Of a stretch of DNA of 64,000 nt, positions 58,929-64,000 are shown piece by piece. Source of the stretch: Benincasa hispida (lineage: Eukaryota; Streptophyta; Magnoliopsida; Cucurbitales; Cucurbitaceae). Position numbers and translations under genes: made by a program. Under the pieces are notes generated by a model. The model was given only the letters and a program-made list of their open reading frames with translations, searched no databases and was not told where the DNA came from. The stretch spans positions 44,348,682 through 44,412,681 of the forward strand of contig NC_052358.1 of assembly GCF_009727055.1 (NCBI RefSeq), read 5' to 3'. The number at the start of each line of letters is the position of its first letter. Position 1 is the first letter of the stretch.

Positions 58929-60458
58929 GCGGCGAGCAGGAACGGCAAGCGGCGTGGTGATGAAAGTCGAGCAAGAACGACGATGGGAGGGAGGAGGTGG
59001 CTAATGGAGAAAATAGGGTTTAGAAAAGAAATGAAAAAAAATTGGGGGGAGGGGGGGGGTTGAATCGAGAAATGAAAAAATGGGGGGGAATAGCTTTTTT
59101 TTTTTTAAGAAAAAAGAAAAGTAGATCTTTAATGTCGGTTTAAAGATCCACTTTTTTTAAAAAAACAAAACTGACATTATACATATGGTTTCACTTTTTC
59201 CAACCAACGTTAAAGCCCAAAATTCTTGTAGTGGATAACTGAGGACATAGTGTGCAAGATGGAATTCGCTCCTACCTATTTTTAGGGATAGTAGAGAGAT
59301 TGTTCCCTTAAGTACTAACTTCGGGTCTTGAACAAGGGGCCCCACCCTCTCATTAGCTCAAGAGGGACTCAATTTGGTGATTGGATCATAAATCAATTGT
59401 TCATTAGAGGATCGATGAGACTTAAGGTGCAAGATGTAATCTCGGGGGTAAAACAGCTTTTGACTAGTCGTTATTACGAACAACCTGTGAAAGGTTGACT
59501 TACTGATTATAGTTATATCAAGTGGACAGAAATATAACAGCAGTAAGGGGAGCTAACGAATGTTGGTTAATTAGGTTAAAGAGTTTAGTCGATTAATCTT
59601 AGATCGTTGGAGCTCATGATCTGTCGGTCCATTAGGTCCCTCACTTGCTCACAAACGGATTAAACCTTAGAATAGTGTGATGAGAAAATTTGAAATGTTC
59701 AAATTTGAATTAAGAGAATCATTAATTATATGTGATATATTAAACGTTTAATTATCGAATTAAATGAAATTTGAGAGTTGAAGAATTAAATATGATTTAA
59801 ATATTAATTACATTAATAGAAATTCATGTTTGAGGAATTGGTGTTTCTAGAATTTAATATTTGATATTAAATTATTTTAATTAATTAAATTAATTTTAGA
59901 TAAAACTAATTTAAAGAAATGAATTTTGTTTTTAAAATTCATTTTGATTTCAATTTCGTAAAAGTTCAAAATAGGTAAATAGAAGATAATGGGTTTTTCC
60001 CACTTATCACACTATTTCAACACCTCTCCCACTCAAAGTGCATGGGATGAAGTGTCATTTTGTTGTTAACTCCAACTTTTCATGTATATCTTCCATAAAA
60101 GAAGAAAAATTTGAGAAAAAATGGGTGGCCTTCTACAAAAATTCGGATGAGAAAAATGGTTTCTCATAAGGGTTTTGATAGATAACTCTCCAATAAAAAT
60201 CCCTTCAATTGATCTCTCATTTTGGGTTCCACCACCCAATCTAAGGTCCTAGAGGATAGTATAAGATGAAGTAGTAGTCCTAAGTATCGAAGTGAAGAAT
60301 TCAACTAAAATTACAGCTGAATGAGGATTCTATAAAGGTATAATACCGAAACCCTATTTTCTAAAATGTTTTGAACTTGCATGTTTCTTGCTAAAATTGA
60401 TGGAATTAAAGTGCTTAAGATCTTAATTGCTTTCGCACGTTGAATGTCCACACCATCA

Positions 60459-62813
60459 TTATCTACTTTTTAGGATAAGGTATTTTATGTTGCTAAGGTA
60501 TTTGTGTGGGGAAAAATTGATGAATTTTTATCTACTTTTTAGTATAAGTTATTTGTAAGACTTAGTCTGATGAATATTTTATGTATAATAAGTCTCCACA
60601 GTGTTTTAAATAGTATGTAGAATGCTTCTCCAAAGATGGAATAAAGAAATTTGGAATAAGGAACACTCGAAAAAGAGAGGTAAGAACACAAACACCTTTT
60701 TACAATGTAGAAACTATGTAAACAAGCAACGGTTTAATGAACAAATGAGCGGGGTGGGTGGGTTGTGCTTTGACTACTTTCTCATTTTCAATGTACTCTA
60801 GTGATGATTTTTGATGTACCCTAGTGAATATATCGAGATGTTTATTTGTAGAATCTCATAAGATCTTAATTTTTCAAATACACTATTTTCAGGCATCAAA
60901 TGTATAATTTTGGTGTTATATTATATGTAGATGGTTCCTTAATCTCAATTTCACTAGTCCATATCTTAATTTCTCATATACATGATATTTTTCAGGGACT
61001 AGATGTATAAATTTGTTGTTATTAGATATATATACTTATTGTCTATGTTTATTGAAACTTCATTGGTTAATTTCAAATTATACCTTAAAATTTAGCAAAA
61101 TTTAAGTTACTGTTTTTATCTATATTTAAAATTTTTTTGATTTAAATATACCCATCACATCCTCAAAATTTTGAAGTCATTTAACTAATTAATTTTTGCT
61201 CGGATTTAGGAGATTTGAATAGGACTATCTCAGTTATTTTCCATAAAAACATCCTAAATTTAGTCTTTGGCCATTTATACAATAAAAGGCAACTATGACC
61301 TTTTTTTTTTCAAAATGCATGTTCTATTTTGGTCATTCTTGCAGTCGTCCCTTGAAAAAATGGGCGTCTTTTGAATTCTTTGATTTATAGCAGATGGGTA
61401 GGGCTTCATATTCCTAATTAGTTTTCAATTATGCCTCAAATGCTTTAGCGAAATCCACTACATTTTTCTCTCTGTCGATGAGTTTTCTTTCGTTTGCAAT
61501 CTAACACAATTCTGATTTTTATAAAAGAGAAAGAAAAATTCTACCCTTCTACCGATGGTTCATGTTGTCCAGATTCGTACTTTGGATTGCAATCGACTCA
61601 GCAACATAGCATGAAAAAGAAAAGCTTCTTCTGTTATGCTTCCTCCCTTTTCTAATATAACTTTAATCTTTAATTGTGTATTCTAATCTCTAACTCTAGG
61701 TATTTGTTGATAGAAAAAAAAATGCTTCTATTCGTCTAATCTGCAAGCTTACTAATATCTTGCCCAAGCTCCAAAAGCTTCTTTATCCCAAAGTCGAATC
61801 CAAACTAGACGATGATTCACTTGCTCCCTCAAGATGACCATGACCCGGTTACTCTCTATCATTTCAATGGAGTTTACTTCTTCTTTACCATTTTGTTATT
61901 TATTTTTATTTATTGCAAAATAGGTTATGAATTGGAATCCTTCATTCAAGAAATCAATCATTTGATGAAATTATAGATCATTCTAGAAAAAATGTAACCG
62001 GCAATTTCGACTCTGAGCCAAATTTTCATATTTAGAATGTATGTATGTTTTGTTTACCTTAATTCCTTTTTCTTTAGTAGTATTTCCATGATTAAAAAAA
62101 AGTTAAATTGTGACTCTTTTCTTAGTTCAAGACTATTTTATAGTACTGTGTTTTTCAAGGAGAGATTAATGTATAAGGTTGATGGAAATTAATAGCCACC
62201 GAAAGTAGAGTGTATTTCTTTAGTTTTATGTTTTCTTAGGTTTTAGGTTTGGGTAGTTTAGATTTTATTAGATCTTTGAAGAAAATCTAAATAGATATCT
62301 AATGAGTAGAAGCGGATCGTTCCAAATCACATTAAGAAAGAACACAACAATTACAGTCCACACAGAAACGATTATGCATAATAAAAAATTACAGCATGCT
62401 ACTTATAAATGAAGATACAAGGGATAGAGTATGCAAGAACCTTTCTTCAAGTATCCCTTGATCGTTCAGCAAATCGTTCAATCAGTATGAACTCGAACAC
62501 AACGATTAGAACTCGATCTCAACAAATGTCTAAATGAACCTTGATCCCAATTGAGTCCAACCCGATCCTCGAACGAAATTAGAATACCACCACAATGGTT
62601 ATATTGATATTCTCGGTGTGAGAATCCAGGAGTTGTGGACTCTGTATGATTTTGGATTGAGGAAAGTAGGAGGTAGACGATTGAGTAAACGATCGAGTAA
62701 GTGGAAGATGAATGTTGTCTATCGTACATACGAAATACTCGAATATTTAGAAAGATGAAGCCTGTCATATAGACTTTGCTACTCGATCGTGTAACAATGA
62801 GTATGTTGGGGAT
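60459..62813. other. Gene-free AT-rich intergenic DNA
   Basis: No clear gene. A short open stretch at about 61690-61830 (ICKLTNILPKLQKLLYPKVE...) might be an exon fragment but has no family I can name. The minus-strand open frame 62478-62768 lacks a recognisable domain. Confidence 0.4.
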
Positions 62814-64000
62814 GATGCCTTCAAGTCTCGTATCCTGTAGTTTGTAAACAATTTGTACGAATGCTTGTGATATATAATATATGATATTTATTTCACTTCT
62901 TGGTTTTGCTCATATTAGATTTTTATTTGCTTTACAACAAACCAATAAACCAAAATCCCTGGTTGTCTTTATGTAACTTAAGCATGTATGTGGTGACATA
63001 CAAGTGAATCATGTCTTAAGTGATAACCAAAATGGTCTGTAGTATATGGATATAGGAGGGAAACCTTATCCTGGTAACACTACGGATGCGGCCCGCGTTG
63101 TAGAATAGTTACAAGTGTTGTGACTTGTCACAAATGGTCTGATCCTCATCATTCGTGTAGGGGACATGCGAGCGTTGTAGAATAGTTACAAGTGCGTTCT
63201 ATACAAGAGTTTGTATAAGACCTGACCACGAAGTGTTAACGTCTCGTTATATAACGCCATTTATGACAGAGACTTCAATTCACTAGGATGACCATAGGTA
63301 ACATGACCTCAATCCTGAGTGAGTTTGGAACTCCTGCCATTGAGGGCGGTTCTTTGATTTGCATGGGTGCGAGTGGCCAGGCCGCCAACTCAAACCTACC
63401 ACTTTGAGGATTCGTCTGATTTGGGAGCTAGAAACTCAACTACACTAGATGGAATTCACTCTTTCCCCGAAGTAGGGGTAAGTAGATAGATAGCTCCCTT
63501 AAGGGCTGATCCCGGGGTTGAACGATGCGGCACCACACACTTTCTCATAGCCCGAGAGGTGTTCACACATAGTTGGACTATGTTGTATTGTTCATTAGAG
63601 GGATCAATGGTACTTAAGAAGTGAGATGTAACTACAAGGGCAAAATGGTAAATTGGCCCAGTTGTACTTACGAGCATCTGTGAATGTTATTGTACTCATG
63701 ATTGATTATATCTGATGGATACAGAAATATATCTGTGGTAAGAAGAGTTCAACTGTCGGTCTTTAGTGGAATGCCTAGCAGTTAACAGATGGTGGATCTC
63801 ATGGGTAAAGAGTTTAGTCAGCTATTCACGTACTGTTGGAGCTTCGATCCATAGATCCATAAGGTCCTCTTGGTAGCTTGGATACAAGTTAAGAATAAGT
63901 TTTTCGGTCAATTTGAAATGTTCAAATTGACAAGAGAGAGTTTGATTATATATGATATAATTGAACTGGTTAATTATATATGATATGATTGACTAAATGT
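62814..64000 (+). mobile_element. Copia-type LTR related to that at 53239, cut by the window end
   Basis: Begins TGTTGGGGATGATGCC. Ordered homology to the interrupted LTR includes ACACTACGGATGCGGCCC against ACACTATTGGAAGCGGCCC, GAGTTTGTATAAGACC, TTGTTCATTAGAGG, GGATACAGAAATATA against GGACAGAAATATAAC, AAAGAGTTTAGTC and ATTTGAAATGTTCAAATT. A local TTGTAGAATAGTTACAAGTG repeat occurs twice (about 63099 and 63175). Whether it is solo or part of a full element cannot be seen. Confidence 0.6.

Larger units (their letters stand above)
53825..59233. mobile_element. Non-autonomous CACTA (En/Spm) transposon with captured gene pieces
   Basis: Starts CACTAGAAGAAATTTGGGCT and ends AAGCCCAAAATTCTTGTAGTG, imperfect terminal inverted repeats of about 30 bp. 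GAT is duplicated on both sides (53822-53824 and 59234-59236), the 3-bp CACTA target duplication. Subterminal repeats of TTTAATGTCGGTT in both orientations fill the first 200 bp and the last 130 bp. It is 5,409 bp long including a 9-base N run, and no TNPA/TNPD transposase is recognisable. It contains minus-strand exon fragments resembling host genes (57275-56848 and 58928-58085). Confidence 0.9.
53239..60458 (+). mobile_element. Solo copia-type LTR interrupted by a CACTA element
   Basis: LTR parts 53239-53824 and 59237-60458 (about 1.8 kb joined). The first begins TATTGGGTTGTATGTCC, a decayed TGTTGGG start. The second ends CCACACCATCA. The flanks TTGTC (53234-53238) and TTATC (60459-60463) may be a one-mismatch target duplication. 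Homology to the LTR at 62814 runs through both halves in order, showing that the two halves belong to one LTR. No internal coding region lies on either side, so it is a solo LTR. Confidence 0.7.

Noticed and set aside
61690..61830. Possible exon fragment ICKLTNILPKLQKLLYPKVE...
   Set aside because: Short, no family recognised and no flanking exons; kept only as a remark.
1..64000. CRISPR arrays, bacterial operons, rRNA or tRNA genes
   Set aside because: None seen. The tandem repeats are minisatellites or transposon subterminal repeats, and the only tRNA-like match is the primer-binding site at 24640.

Overview
This is plant nuclear DNA: AT-rich, with long introns bounded by GT and AG, many retrotransposon and DNA-transposon relics, and four or five ordinary eudicot genes. 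ULP1-protease (KAONASHI-type) Mutator elements and the particular LINE, CACTA and LTR families recall cucurbit genomes. Cucurbitaceae is an inference from general knowledge, not from a search.

Region 1 (1-11.3 kb) is transposable-element territory. An Athila-like Ty3/gypsy retrotransposon (plus strand) has lost reverse transcriptase, RNase H and the integrase core. It keeps the Gag/protease part, the integrase tail, a decayed env-like second ORF behind its own promoter-like block, and a 3' LTR from 5499. Next to it, on the minus strand, is a multi-exon KAONASHI-type gene (DUF1985-like domain plus ULP1 cysteine protease). Its catalytic residues are intact, but two in-frame stops and a 59-bp tandem duplication disable it.

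Region 2 (13-30 kb) holds a head-to-head pair sharing 263 bp. The minus-strand gene encodes a predicted plastid protein of unknown function (10 exons, 330 aa). The plus-strand gene encodes glucosidase II alpha (6 exons, 917 aa), the ER enzyme that trims glucose from N-glycans. The introns of both carry LINE pieces, and glucosidase intron 3 carries a short TRIM-like element.

Region 3 (30-42 kb) is gene-free and contains fragments of copia LTRs, a gypsy LTR, GC-rich-ended short elements and tandem repeats.

Region 4 (42-52 kb) is a gene cluster: an ATAF-type NAC transcription factor (plus, 3 exons, 298 aa), a secreted nucellin/Asp1-like aspartic protease (minus, 8 exons, 429 aa), and TRAPP subunit 2/sedlin (minus, 5 exons, 135 aa). 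The sedlin gene has what looks like a U12-type AT-AC intron, which is the cleanest unusual gene-structure feature here.

Region 5 (52-64 kb) is a nested insertion: a solo copia-type LTR (about 1.8 kb) split by a 5.4-kb non-autonomous CACTA element with a GAT target duplication. The CACTA carries captured pieces of a strictosidine-synthase-like gene and of another host-like gene. A related LTR begins at 62814 and runs off the window.

Exon boundaries were worked out by hand from reading frame, splice sites and recalled family sequence. Every chosen junction keeps phase, but none has been checked against transcripts.
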